DNA from: Sandaracinus sp964481145
GTDB lineage: Bacteria; Myxococcota_A; Polyangia; Polyangiales; Sandaracinaceae
DNA: 64,000 bases
Direction of reading: 5' to 3'
Assembly: GCA_964481145.1 (NCBI GenBank)
Contig: CAYZTA010000030.1
Location: 5,327 to 69,326 of the forward strand
A program made the translations under genes and the position numbers. A model generated the notes under the pieces. That model made no database searches. It worked only from the letters and a program-made list of their open reading frames with translations, and was not told the origin of the DNA. Of the stretch, positions 35,177 through 44,018 are shown one piece after another; position 1 is the stretch's first letter; each line of letters opens with the position of its first letter.

Positions 35177-36919
35177 ATGGGCACCACCCGTCAATCCTCT
35201 GCGCGCACTCAAAAAGACTCTCTCTTGGGGAAAGTCGTCGCTGGTCGTTATCGCTTGGAAGCACTCCTCGGCGAAGGCGGCATGGGTGTCGTCTATCGCG
35301 CGCGTCACGTTCTCATCGATCGCATCGTCGCGCTGAAATTGATTCGGCCCGACTTGCGTGGAGAAACCCATCTCCGCGCGTGGATGCTTCGTGAGGCACG
35401 CGCCGCCAATCGCGTCGATCACGCGCACATCGTCGAGATTCACGACGTGGGCGAGACCGAAGACGGCGAGCTTTATCTCGTGATGGAGTATCTCGTCGGG
35501 GCCGCGCTCTCGAGCGAGATCGGCAAAGGCCCCATGCCCCTCGCGCGTGCGGTCGACATTCTCGAGCAGATGTGCGCGGCGCTCGCTCGCGCACACGATC
35601 TCGGCGTAGTCCATCGCGATTTGAAGAGCGACAACATCATGCTCACCACCAAAGGTGGGCGGCGCGACTTCGTGAAGATCCTCGATTTCGGTCTCGCAGC
35701 GCTCGCTCGCGACCCACGGCTTGCTCCCAAAGGCGCGGTCTTTGGAACACCTGAATACATGTCGCCGGAGCAAGCCCGCGGCGACGACGCCGCGCCCGCG
35801 AGTGATCTCTACGCGCTCGGCATTCTCTTCTTCGAGATGATCACAGGGCAGCTGCCTTTCCGCAGCAACGATCGCGACACATTGCTCGAGATGCAACGCA
35901 CGGGCACGCCACCGAGAGCACGCTCGCTCGCGAAGGAATGCCCCGAAGCCGCCGAAGCGATCATCCTCAAGTTGCTCGAGAAAGATCCGCGACGTCGTTT
36001 CCGCGACGGTCACCATCTCCAAGAAGAGCTCAAGGCGCTGCAGCGCACGCTCCCGAACACATGGGAAGTGCAACAAACCAATGAGCATGCACTGGCGCCC
36101 CAACCGCCTCCCCCGCCTCCCGCGCCGAGCCCGGGCGTGGTCGAGTGGTCACGACGTGCGGCTTATTTCTCTCGCATGGTGGCGCGTGCTTACCCGAACG
36201 GGCGTGTGCCCGACGATGTGCAGCACGCGATGGATCAGCTCTGGGAAGTGGCTGCGCGCGCGAGCAAGCTCGAAGGCGAGCTCGCCAGCCATCAGCGCAA
36301 ACTCGACGCCATCGAGCGGCGCGGGCGTGCACTGCGCGCAGAGATCGGCCGTAAAGTCGAAGAGCTCGCAGAAGAAGAATCGCGCACGCTGCGCGATGCC
36401 GCGGCCGAACGAGAGCGCTTGTCGCGCGTGAAGGCAAAAATGGACGAAGCGAAGCGCGCGTGCGAGCGCGCTTCGATGCATGCGACCGAGCTCGAACGCG
36501 CCAGTGATTTGCGTCCATGGAAACTCGCATTCGAGGAGGCCACGAGCAGCCGCTCACGTGCAGAGGTGCTCGCCGAAGTGCTCGCCGATCACGAGCGGCG
36601 CGCGCAGCACAAAGAGAAGAACGCCGGTGATCTACGCCGCCAAATCGACGAACTGCGCGGTCAGCTCGCACGTTACGGCGATGCGCTCGAGAACGATCTC
36701 GCCGCCGGACGAGATCGCATCGCGACGCGGGTACGAGAAGCGCTTGCCTACGAAAAAACGTTCACCGATTCGTCTGCGCTTCTGATGAGCCACCTCAAGG
36801 GTCGACCCGAGGTCGGCGAACTCATGGAAGAGATGCGCCGCGAAGAAGCGCAATACACCGCACAATCGCAATATTCACCACGCAGCGAACAGACGAGTCA
36901 GTACAAAGCGGTGCCCTGA
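35177..36919 (+). CDS. Ser/Thr protein kinase with C-terminal coiled coil
   Basis: A 580-residue kinase. The domain runs from about residue 18 to 290: LLGEGGMGVVYRARH, VALKLIRPDL, HRDLKSDNIML (Asp 148), ILDFGLAAL and GTPEYMSPEQARG, all standard for active bacterial Hanks-type kinases. A Pro-rich hinge (PQPPPPPPAPSPG) leads to a long charged helical region (about residues 345-560: EGELASHQRKLDAIERRGR, EESRTLRDAAAERERLSRVK, HKEKNAGDLRRQIDELRGQL), a predicted coiled coil that may dimerise or bind partners. No TM helix. ATG 35177 drops an N-terminal extension that resembles out-of-frame DNA. It ends 7 bases before the convergent MepA-like gene. Confidence 0.88.
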   Translation: MGTTRQSSARTQKDSLLGKVVAGRYRLEALLGEGGMGVVYRARHVLIDRIVALKLIRPDLRGETHLRAWMLREARAANRVDHAHIVEIHDVGETEDGELYLVMEYLVGAALSSEIGKGPMPLARAVDILEQMCAALARAHDLGVVHRDLKSDNIMLTTKGGRRDFVKILDFGLAALARDPRLAPKGAVFGTPEYMSPEQARGDDAAPASDLYALGILFFEMITGQLPFRSNDRDTLLEMQRTGTPPRARSLAKECPEAAEAIILKLLEKDPRRRFRDGHHLQEELKALQRTLPNTWEVQQTNEHALAPQPPPPPPAPSPGVVEWSRRAAYFSRMVARAYPNGRVPDDVQHAMDQLWEVAARASKLEGELASHQRKLDAIERRGRALRAEIGRKVEELAEEESRTLRDAAAERERLSRVKAKMDEAKRACERASMHATELERASDLRPWKLAFEEATSSRSRAEVLAEVLADHERRAQHKEKNAGDLRRQIDELRGQLARYGDALENDLAAGRDRIATRVREALAYEKTFTDSSALLMSHLKGRPEVGELMEEMRREEAQYTAQSQYSPRSEQTSQYKAVP

Positions 36920-36926
36920 TTTCATA

Positions 36927-38039
36927 TCAACGGCAGTAAGGGCGGCCCGGATGTTGCGCGACGGACCATTCCGCGCGCTCCGCCAAAAACGCCGCCACGC
37001 GCGCGTGGATGCGGCCGGCGGCCTGCTGCGCTTGGCGACGCGTCACAGTGCGCGCTCGTCGGCTTCGAGGCGCTCGCGTCGCGAACACCGGTTCGATGCC
37101 CACCGCGCGAAGCTGGTCGCGACGCCAGGGATACATCGGTGGTGAATCGGCACAGCCCCCTTCCAAATCTTCTGCGCTACAAAAAAATCGCAGGTGAAAA
37201 TGATCGTCGTGGGGATGGGATGGCTGACACGTGAGCGCTTCGAAACGCTCGCGAATCGGAGAAGGCGCCCGTACGCGCTCAGCCTGTCCAAGAAGGAGTG
37301 TTCGTACATGCTCGGCGATGAAAATACGCTGTAGCAGTGTTTCTTCGGCCCCCAGATCATGCTCGATCAACGCAGCAATGAACCGCCATGTGCGAGGAAG
37401 ATCGATGTGCACCCGAACATCGTCACGGGGGTCGGACAGATCGCCGAAGTCCCAACCCCGACCACGCAAATCGACGGGCACTCCTTTCGCCGGCCATGGC
37501 TGCCCGTCGCGATCGAGATAATAGAAAAGCACATCGACGTCACGGCCCGCTTGATGGGAACCGTGATGTGGAATCGGTCCGCCTTCGGCGAAGCCGAGAT
37601 CGTTGATGACAGCCTCGCTGCCAGGGAGCTCTTCATGAACGACGGCCGCGGCGCGCATGAGTGCCCGCACGAGCTCGACCGTGCCGAAGTGGGCAGTCGC
37701 GTTCGGCCTTCGCTCGTTGCTGCGAAATCCGGGCCCTATCTCCGGTAGAGAAACCGCGCCGCGGATGCTTCCATTCGACGGGCCGCCCATGGATGTGCTC
37801 AGCGAAGCGGACGAAAGGAGCACATCGAACGCGAGCCCTGCGCTCGCCTGTGGCTCGGCGGCTACCGCAGTTTCAGTCGTCACGACGGTCTCGTCCTCGG
37901 GCACCTCGACTCGCGCGATCTCCGAAACTTCCGGTTCGGTGTGATGCGCCGCGTTCGATTCCGTGCTGGCAGGCCCGGCGCCGCAACCGACGCAAACCGC
38001 GAGGTGGATCAACGAAAACGCCGCGGGTCTCCCCATCAC
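36927..38039 (-). CDS. penicillin-insensitive murein endopeptidase-like lipoprotein (MepA type)
   Basis: A 370-residue predicted lipoprotein (AVCVGC, Cys 19) related to MepA, an LAS-family zinc peptidase that cuts D-Ala-meso-DAP cross-links. Zinc motifs are HHGSHQAGRDVDVLF and HPHDDHFHLRFFC, separated by about 130 residues as in the family. An acidic Val/Thr-rich linker (residues about 30-75) links the lipid anchor to the catalytic domain. The C-terminus carries a basic helical extension (RRARTVTRRQAQQAAGR). It converges with the kinase gene 7 bases away. Third likely cell-wall hydrolase in the window, after those at 10963 and 30794. Confidence 0.85.
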   Translation of the reverse strand: MMGRPAAFSLIHLAVCVGCGAGPASTESNAAHHTEPEVSEIARVEVPEDETVVTTETAVAAEPQASAGLAFDVLLSSASLSTSMGGPSNGSIRGAVSLPEIGPGFRSNERRPNATAHFGTVELVRALMRAAAVVHEELPGSEAVINDLGFAEGGPIPHHGSHQAGRDVDVLFYYLDRDGQPWPAKGVPVDLRGRGWDFGDLSDPRDDVRVHIDLPRTWRFIAALIEHDLGAEETLLQRIFIAEHVRTLLLGQAERVRAPSPIRERFEALTCQPSHPHDDHFHLRFFCSAEDLEGGCADSPPMYPWRRDQLRAVGIEPVFATRAPRSRRARTVTRRQAQQAAGRIHARVAAFLAERAEWSVAQHPGRPYCR

Positions 38040-38099
38040 GACCTAGGGTCAAACGAAGCGGCGCCTTCGTCAAGGAGAGGCCTACGAAACGATTCTCAC

Positions 38100-38612
38100 T
38101 TACATAGCTCCGTGCATCGGCGGCGCTGAAGACGTCAGATGTTGCCAGGTCGGTACGTCGACGATCTGCTGTCTCCAGCCCGCGTGACACGACGTACATG
38201 TTTGGAGCGTCGCACCGAGTTCCATGAGCACGCGTGTGTGGTCTCGGTCGCGCGCCGCGATCGCGATTCGGTCTGCGGTGTGATGGAAGTCGAGAGCTTG
38301 CTCCGTGAAGCCCGGAGCTCCAGAGCCCATATGCGTGCACATCTGGCCCATCTGCTCCGAGAACCCGATGCGTCCCGCTGCACGCTCGATGCCCGGGAAA
38401 TCATCCGACGCCAACCCAGCCACGATCTCCTGCACTGCGACGAGGTGATCTCGCATGCTCTGCTTCTGGTGATGGGCCATCACCGGCAGAAGCGGCACCG
38501 GAGCACGGGTATCTATCTGGTCGAACGCATCGGTCATCGGAGGTGATGGCGTTTCGTGCGAGCACGCACCGAGAGCAACGAAGAGGAAGACGGCAAGAAA
38601 CGAGCGACTCAT
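38100..38612 (-). CDS. c-type cytochrome lipoprotein, cytochrome c'-like
   Basis: A 170-residue predicted lipoprotein (SFLAVFLFVALGAC, Cys 17). A single heme-binding motif, TCTSCHAGWRQ, lies near the C-terminus (Cys 139, Cys 142, His 143), the position typical of four-helix-bundle cytochromes c' and c-556. Helical segments include MRDHLVAVQEIVAGLASDDF and FHHTADRIAIAARDRDHTRVLMELGATL. Such proteins bind NO or transfer electrons in the periplasm. The ATG overlaps the stop of the MarR gene (ATGA), so regulator and cytochrome are coupled. A heme-binding lipoprotein controlled by a MarR protein suggests a redox or NO response, as inference. Confidence 0.78.
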   Translation of the reverse strand: MSRSFLAVFLFVALGACSHETPSPPMTDAFDQIDTRAPVPLLPVMAHHQKQSMRDHLVAVQEIVAGLASDDFPGIERAAGRIGFSEQMGQMCTHMGSGAPGFTEQALDFHHTADRIAIAARDRDHTRVLMELGATLQTCTSCHAGWRQQIVDVPTWQHLTSSAPPMHGAM

Positions 38613-39094
38613 TCGAAGGTCCTTTCATCGGATGGCTCAACGGGTGGCGCTTCCAAAGCATCGACGAGAAGCTGGAGCGCGAGGATGACCTCCCCGCGAT
38701 GCCTTTCTGAGATGCCGCTGAGAAGCGTCTCGAAACGTTCACGGCTGGATGACTCGACCTCTCGCGCAAGCTTGGCTCCGCGCAAGGTGAGGGAAACGAG
38801 CCGGCTGCGACCATCGCCCTCGCTCGGGCGTTGCCGGACGTGCCCAGCATCCGCCATCTTCGCGCAGAGCCGCGCGACGTTGCTCTTGTCAATGCACAAC
38901 TCGGCGCCGAGCACCTGCTGAGAGAGCTCGCCGCGCGCAAGCAGCACCATCAGCGCATGCGCGTGGGCCATCGAGAGCGGCTTGCCGCAAGGCGTCTGCT
39001 CGTGTGCCAGCGCGCCGAAGCGACGAAAGAAGCGTTGTGCGACCCGACGTAGATCGTCGACTTGGGTTGTGTAGACAGAGCTGTGCTTCCGCAT
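38609..39094 (-). CDS. MarR family transcriptional regulator
   Basis: A 161-residue winged helix-turn-helix regulator. The core is MAHAHALMVLLARGELSQQVLGAELCIDKSNVARLCAKMADAGHVRQRPSEGDGRSRLVSLTLRG (family landmarks: L...L.IDKSNVARL for the recognition helix and the wing DGRSR). It has Cys in TPCGKPL and two in the recognition helix region (ELCIDKSNVARLC), which could matter for redox sensing. ATG 39094 was chosen because the ORF upstream to 39298 overlaps the palindromes and is not conserved-looking. An 18-bp palindrome lies 25 bases upstream, suggesting autorepression. It is coupled to the cytochrome c'-like gene. Confidence 0.85.
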   Translation of the reverse strand: MRKHSSVYTTQVDDLRRVAQRFFRRFGALAHEQTPCGKPLSMAHAHALMVLLARGELSQQVLGAELCIDKSNVARLCAKMADAGHVRQRPSEGDGRSRLVSLTLRGAKLAREVESSSRERFETLLSGISERHRGEVILALQLLVDALEAPPVEPSDERTFE

Positions 39095-39118
39095 GACCCA
39101 CACAAGGGTGCCGCTATT

Positions 39119-39136
39119 TGGTTGCGTGCGCAACCA
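39119..39136. promoter_or_regulatory. 18-bp palindrome, candidate MarR operator
   Basis: TGGTTGCGTGCGCAACCA has perfect 8-base arms around a central TG. It contains the TTGC...GCAA arrangement common in MarR-family sites and lies between the divergent MarR gene (ATG 39094) and the kinase gene (ATG 39201 or 39252). Confidence 0.6.
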
Positions 39137-39166
39137 GTTGTTCGAACGGCACGCAGCGCGTCGAAT

Positions 39167-39181
39167 ATGCGACATTCGCAT
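39167..39181. promoter_or_regulatory. second palindrome in the MarR/kinase intergenic region
   Basis: ATGCGA and TCGCAT flank a 3-base centre (CAT) 30 bases from the 18-bp palindrome. It could be a second regulator site or a coincidence; its sequence differs from the first. Confidence 0.35.
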
Positions 39182-39251
39182 CGCAAAACGGTATGAGTAG
39201 ATGTGCTCGCTTGCACACGTGGTGCTCTGCGTGGCACATCGAAAAACTCCA

Positions 39252-40559
39252 ATGCGGTCTGTTCCGAAAGCTGCGACACACCCTGATATCGCCACCACAG
39301 AGGTCGAGGCTTTGAATGGCCTTTCTTTGGAGTCGGGCGCGAACGGTTTGCCACGCAGATTTGGGCGCTATCAGCTCTTCGACCACATCGGACGCGGGGG
39401 GATGGCCGAGATTTTCTTGGCACGCTCGGTGACCGAGCTCGGAGCGGAACGGCTCGTGGTCGTGAAGCAAATCCACGAGGCCCTCTCATGCAACGCGATG
39501 TTCGCGCAGATGTTCATCGAGGAGGCCAAACTTTCGGCCAAGTTGCGCCACGCCAACGTGGTCCAAGTGCTCGATCTCGGACGCGAGGATGGGCTTCTCT
39601 ACATGGCGATGGAGTACGTCGAAGGCTTCGACCTTCGTCAGCTGCTCTCCCGATGTAGCAAGGCGAAGCTCGTTTTACCCGCGGATTTTGCGATATTCAT
39701 CGCGCGTGAAGTGCTCTCGGCACTCGATTACGCGCATCGAGCCGAAGACGGCGAAGGGCGCCCCCTCGGGATCGTGCACCGTGATGTGTCCCCCTCGAAT
39801 GTGTTGATCTCGCTCGAGGGCGAAGTGAAGCTGTGTGACTTCGGCATCGCTCGCGCAGTGGGCGTGACCACGAACGAGGGTGACAGCAACGATGCGCGGG
39901 TGATCGGGAAGAGCGCGTACATGTCGCCCGAGCATGCGCGCGGAGAAGATCTCGACGCGCGCGCCGATGTGTTCGCCGCAGGCATTTTGCTTTTCGAGCT
40001 TTGCGCTGGAAAGCGTCTCTATCGCGGCACCGAAGAAGAGATGCTCGAGCTCGCGCGGAACGCGGACATTCCAGTATTGCCCGATCGCGGACTTCCCGAA
40101 CAAGCGAAGCTTCAACAGGTGCTCGATCGAGCGCTCGCGAAGCATCGCGACGATCGCTTCAAGAACGCCGCTGAATTCCTGAAGGCGCTCGACGAATACG
40201 CGCTGAGCGCGCGCCTGTTTGCGTCGCAGATCCGATTTGGAACATTTCTTACTGATCAGTTCGCAGATGAACTCATCGCAGAGCGACGAGCGCGCGAACG
40301 GGGAGCGCATGCGGTCGATCCGGATTTGTCGAAGCCGAGCGAGCCGCCCGCCCACGAAGAACATTCACGCGTGGAGCGCGCGCCTGCCAATGATCGTGTG
40401 GAAGAGCATGGGAATGAGGGGACCCGCGCGGCCCCGGCCGTCGCCCATGAGTCCACGCCGGTGCTCGCCGAAAAACCACGGCGAGCACCCAAGATCGGAG
40501 TTGCGGTGGCGCTCATCACCGCATTGCTCGCCGCGGCTATCTTCGTTCTGACGCGTTGA
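39252..40559 (+). CDS. Ser/Thr protein kinase, C-terminal membrane anchor
   Basis: A 435-residue kinase. Domain at about residues 38-305: HIGRGGMAEIFLARS, VVVKQIHEAL, HRDVSPSNVLI (Asp 178), LCDFGIARAV, AYMSPEHARGEDLDARADVFAAGILLFE. After about residue 345 comes a charged, Pro/Glu/His-rich linker and a single C-terminal TM helix (IGVAVALITALLAAAIFVL) ending TR, so it is anchored with the kinase in the cytoplasm and almost nothing outside. ATG 39252 or 39201 could start it; neither has a good ribosome site. It lies divergent to the MarR regulator and convergent with the M64 peptidase (64 bases apart). Confidence 0.87.
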   Translation: MRSVPKAATHPDIATTEVEALNGLSLESGANGLPRRFGRYQLFDHIGRGGMAEIFLARSVTELGAERLVVVKQIHEALSCNAMFAQMFIEEAKLSAKLRHANVVQVLDLGREDGLLYMAMEYVEGFDLRQLLSRCSKAKLVLPADFAIFIAREVLSALDYAHRAEDGEGRPLGIVHRDVSPSNVLISLEGEVKLCDFGIARAVGVTTNEGDSNDARVIGKSAYMSPEHARGEDLDARADVFAAGILLFELCAGKRLYRGTEEEMLELARNADIPVLPDRGLPEQAKLQQVLDRALAKHRDDRFKNAAEFLKALDEYALSARLFASQIRFGTFLTDQFADELIAERRARERGAHAVDPDLSKPSEPPAHEEHSRVERAPANDRVEEHGNEGTRAAPAVAHESTPVLAEKPRRAPKIGVAVALITALLAAAIFVLTR

Positions 40560-40623
40560 GGAGCAATGAGGAACGTCGAGAAATCCTCCCATCGAAAGCA
40601 CGAATAAGTAGATCTGGTTTCGA

Positions 40624-42792
40624 TCAGCGGTACTCGATCCAGTCGATTCTGAACCCCTGTTCGGTCACGCTACTGTCGGTTCGAAAATCGATGCGAAGGG
40701 GAGGATTCGCGAAAATGTTCGTCATGAACTCACCAAGATCGCCTGAAAAAGACGCGAGCCGGGCCCCCGTTCGATCGTAGACGTTCACGACGTCGTAGTT
40801 CCGCTCGGTGCGAAACGATGCGAAGTGAATCCGTACCGCAGTCGCGCCTTGCGGGGAGATTGTCCAGCTTTGGGTGTGGTTGCTCGGATAGGGGGTTGGC
40901 GATTCGATGCTCGTCGCCATTCGCATCCATGAAATGGATGGTGCTGTCTCATTCACGCGGATGATGCGGTCCAACGCGAACCCCCAACGCGTCACCGATG
41001 CGTCGCTCGTCAGATGGAGCGTCGCACGGTTCCCAATGATCTCGGGAGTCACGGTCTCTCCTTGAGAGCCCGTGTACCGAGCCACGACGGCTCCACTGCT
41101 GTCTCGCACCTCGAGGAAGTCATAGTTCAGTTCCAAATCGATGCGCGAGAATTGCAACCTCATTCGAGAGGTTCCTTCGGGTGCATTCACTTCGAACGTT
41201 TCCGAGAGGTTGCTCGCATACGGATGTGCGGACTCGATCGCTGCGGGAGCCTCGGTCTCATTGCCCGCACCCGGATCCCCACACGCCGCGTTGCCGACGA
41301 GATACCAAGTTTGCTGGCCGCTATGCAGTGAGCGATACGCAGGACGCAGCGCCGGGCTGTCGTTCACGAGCGATACCTCGAGAACATGTCGTGTGGTCGT
41401 ATCGGCACCGAAAGCGCATCCATCGAGCGCATGAACATTGGCGGTGTTCGGGAGCGGCGTGCCATCGAGTGCCCACCGAAAGCGGAACGTGGGTATCGGT
41501 GCGATCTCGACACGAAACTGCGTCGGTCCGTTGCCGATAGAAATGCTCCCGCCGTCTTCAGGTCGCGCCACAGGAGAGGCGGAAAAGAACCCGTTGGGGA
41601 TTCGTCGCACGAGGCCTTCGTTGCAGATCGGACAAAACGTGCGGTGGTTCAGTGTGCGCATCACGCACGAGTTGTCGGTCGGGCGATATGCGGTGCTTCG
41701 GCTACAACCGAGAAAGCTGCCCACTTGGGGATCGAGCGGCGTCCAAACGCTCTCCCACAGCGCGGGAGTCTGCGCTGAGCAATTGATGCCGCCGCTGGCA
41801 ACGAGCCCGTCCGTGTAGACGTACTCGTCGGCGAGATCGAAGAGATGACCGAGCTCATGGACGAACACCGGCTGGGCAGACGCGGAGCTCACGATCATGA
41901 GCCTGCTGCTCGAAAGAGCCGATGAGCGGCCTCCGAAACGGTCGTTCGCGACGATCACCGAAATGTTTGCGGAAGCGACGGAAGCGAGCGCGATTTGAGC
42001 CGCGTCATCGCGACGATCGCACCGCACCAAGTTCGAGACGTCCTCGATGCGGCACGCAAAGCGCGTGTCGCCCGCGATCGTCCTGTGGATGCCACTCGTG
42101 TTGGACGCAACGGGAATCATCCAGAAATTGAAGAACTCGGCGTATTCGCGAAATGGACTCGTGGTCTCGATCTCGGCGACGAGTCGTCGGGCTTGGGCTT
42201 CGAAGGCTGACATTTCGCTGGTCGTATAGCCGTCGGGGAGGAACACGATGTCCCAACGACTTTCACCGCTTCCGCGGACATCGAGCGCCACGGCCTCGGG
42301 AACGACCTCGTCGCTCTTGATTTCCATGTCGAGACGCGGCGGGTACTCGATGCGATTCTCGCCAAGAACGATCGCTGCAGCGCGCTCCGGCCATGGGAGC
42401 AGCACTTGAAGAGGCGCAGACCAATCGATGATTGCGGTGGCTGTGCTTTCTCCCTCGAGAGGAGGAGGAGCAATCACCTCGGGCGGCGGCACTTCGGCTC
42501 GCGCGAGAATCGCACCCTCATCGTCGACGACCAAGAGATCGCCCGTTTCACTCGGCGTCACGGTCTCATCGATCAAGAGGGCATCGGTGAGAACGGGACC
42601 ACTCTCCGTTGGATAGAGCACCACTCGAACCGCGGTGCCAAAAGCGCCAGGAGCAGGGCGTCGTACGATTTGCTCGGGAAGACGATCGTTCGGCGCAGGT
42701 GTCGGCTCGATGCCTGTGCATCCGCCCGCGACGATCATGAGTGCGATCGTGGCCTGACATGGAGACCATGGATTTCTTCGCAAAGTACTCAT
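40624..42792 (-). CDS. peptidase M64 lipoprotein with two CUB-like domains
   Basis: A 722-residue predicted lipoprotein (ALMIVAGGC, Cys 25). The M64 (IgA-peptidase family) metalloprotease core holds WDIVFLPDGYTTSEM, EFFNFWMIPVASNTSG, HELGHLFDLADEY (His 312, Glu 313, His 316, Asp 322 or nearby) and TDNSCVMRTLNHRTFCPICNEGLVR. After residue 500 come two similar domains: PYASNLSETFEVNAPEGTS..LQFSRIDLELNYDFLEVRD, and PYPSNHTQSWTISPQG..IHFASFRTERNYDVVNVYD, each with CUB-like signatures, likely for binding. Secreted or surface proteolysis is expected. It is alone on its transcript, convergent with the kinase gene. Confidence 0.9.
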   Translation of the reverse strand: MSTLRRNPWSPCQATIALMIVAGGCTGIEPTPAPNDRLPEQIVRRPAPGAFGTAVRVVLYPTESGPVLTDALLIDETVTPSETGDLLVVDDEGAILARAEVPPPEVIAPPPLEGESTATAIIDWSAPLQVLLPWPERAAAIVLGENRIEYPPRLDMEIKSDEVVPEAVALDVRGSGESRWDIVFLPDGYTTSEMSAFEAQARRLVAEIETTSPFREYAEFFNFWMIPVASNTSGIHRTIAGDTRFACRIEDVSNLVRCDRRDDAAQIALASVASANISVIVANDRFGGRSSALSSSRLMIVSSASAQPVFVHELGHLFDLADEYVYTDGLVASGGINCSAQTPALWESVWTPLDPQVGSFLGCSRSTAYRPTDNSCVMRTLNHRTFCPICNEGLVRRIPNGFFSASPVARPEDGGSISIGNGPTQFRVEIAPIPTFRFRWALDGTPLPNTANVHALDGCAFGADTTTRHVLEVSLVNDSPALRPAYRSLHSGQQTWYLVGNAACGDPGAGNETEAPAAIESAHPYASNLSETFEVNAPEGTSRMRLQFSRIDLELNYDFLEVRDSSGAVVARYTGSQGETVTPEIIGNRATLHLTSDASVTRWGFALDRIIRVNETAPSISWMRMATSIESPTPYPSNHTQSWTISPQGATAVRIHFASFRTERNYDVVNVYDRTGARLASFSGDLGEFMTNIFANPPLRIDFRTDSSVTEQGFRIDWIEYR

Positions 42793-42910
42793 ACAGCCCG
42801 CTGCCTCGAGGTTCGGAGGTTCGAAACCTCTCCCTGAGGTCTAGCCCGAGCCAAATCAGCGGACAACCATCCGGGAAATAAGACATTGGATGGCAGGCAA
42901 GATGCCTGGG

Positions 42911-43897
42911 TCAGGCCGTTTGCTCGACTCGAAGCAGCTGCTGACCAAGGAACAGGTAGTCCCCATGCGCCATCTCGCGCTCGCCGCGGATGCGCAGATA
43001 AGTGCCGTTGCGAGAACCGAGATCATAAAGAACGTAGGTGCCGTCCGCCGAGAGCTCGACCTTCGCGTGTCGTCCCGACATGTAAATGTCTTCGGGGAAA
43101 TTCATTTCGCTGTCCTCGCGACCGATCTGCACGCTGGTGTCGCGCGCGCAGTACACCATCGCTTCTGCACCCCCTCGGAGAACTTGCACCAAACGGAAGG
43201 GACTCGGACGTTTCGGAGAGGAATAAAAATAGGTCTGATCGGACCCAGGTCCCGCGCTGTCTTTCGGGGTCGATTCCAGTCGAAACACCTGCTCGCCACA
43301 CAAGAACTGATCGCCCGGTTGAATCGGTTGGGGTTGCCGCACCCTCACATAGATGCCGTTGAGGCTTCCTTCATCGCGAACGACCAACTTTTCGCCGCGA
43401 TAAATGAAATTCGCGTGGCGCTCGCTGATATAGGGGTCGGTAGGAAACGGGATCTGCGCATTCGTACGCCCTGCGACGTGCTCGGTTCCTTGGAGGAGAT
43501 AGCTCAGCCCGTCAGCGTTGTCAGTTCCGCGAATCAGAATGAGGCGCGCCTTGCCCGGCGCCTGCATGGAGCTGAAAAACTCGACCTTTTTTTCGAGCAA
43601 CTCGTCGGGAACCGTGGTTCCGCAAGCGCCACAAAACTTGTGCCCTGGGGGCACTGGCGACGAGCACTCCTTGCAAACGTAGTAACGGTTCTGCTCCATC
43701 GGATTCTCCTCACCGGACGTCGGCGTCTCTATGGCGGCTTGTGCGAAGGCGTCCACCGGAATGGCATCGGGGTGGCTCGCCGAAGATGCGGCATCAGAGT
43801 GAAACGAGAGATTGTTCCCGCAGGCAAAGCAGTGCGCCGCCCCCATCGGATGGAACGTGTCGCACCGGCCACACGCGATTCCGATGTCATATTCCAT
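42911..43897 (-). CDS. double-FHA protein with two zinc ribbons
   Basis: A 328-residue cytosolic protein. The N-terminus has two small zinc-ribbon-like motifs (IACGRCDTF...HCFACGNN, and YVCKECSSPVPPGHKFCGACGTTV). Two FHA domains follow: EHVAGRTNAQIPFPTDPYISERHANF...DEGSLNGIYVRV, and QIGREDSEMNFPEDIYMSGRHAKVEL...DLGSRNGTYLRI, each with the GR, SxRH and NG landmarks of phosphothreonine recognition. It sits next to three Ser/Thr kinases, and is a natural reader of their phosphorylation, as inference. ATG 43897 gives MEYDIGIACGRCD; an upstream ATG at 43948 is less likely. Confidence 0.87.
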   Translation of the reverse strand: MEYDIGIACGRCDTFHPMGAAHCFACGNNLSFHSDAASSASHPDAIPVDAFAQAAIETPTSGEENPMEQNRYYVCKECSSPVPPGHKFCGACGTTVPDELLEKKVEFFSSMQAPGKARLILIRGTDNADGLSYLLQGTEHVAGRTNAQIPFPTDPYISERHANFIYRGEKLVVRDEGSLNGIYVRVRQPQPIQPGDQFLCGEQVFRLESTPKDSAGPGSDQTYFYSSPKRPSPFRLVQVLRGGAEAMVYCARDTSVQIGREDSEMNFPEDIYMSGRHAKVELSADGTYVLYDLGSRNGTYLRIRGEREMAHGDYLFLGQQLLRVEQTA

Positions 43898-44018
43898 CGA
43901 ACGTCGTTCACTCCGTGGAAAACCGAGGTTGTAGGCCACTTGGCCCAATCACGTCAACGATACGTCACGCCCCATCACAAAACATCGATGGGTTGCACGG
44001 ACATCTTCCCTTTCCACC

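Noticed and set aside
37873..38340. 155-codon minus-strand ORF between the MepA-like and cytochrome genes
   Set aside because: It is out of frame with both and overlaps both; no recognisable protein features.
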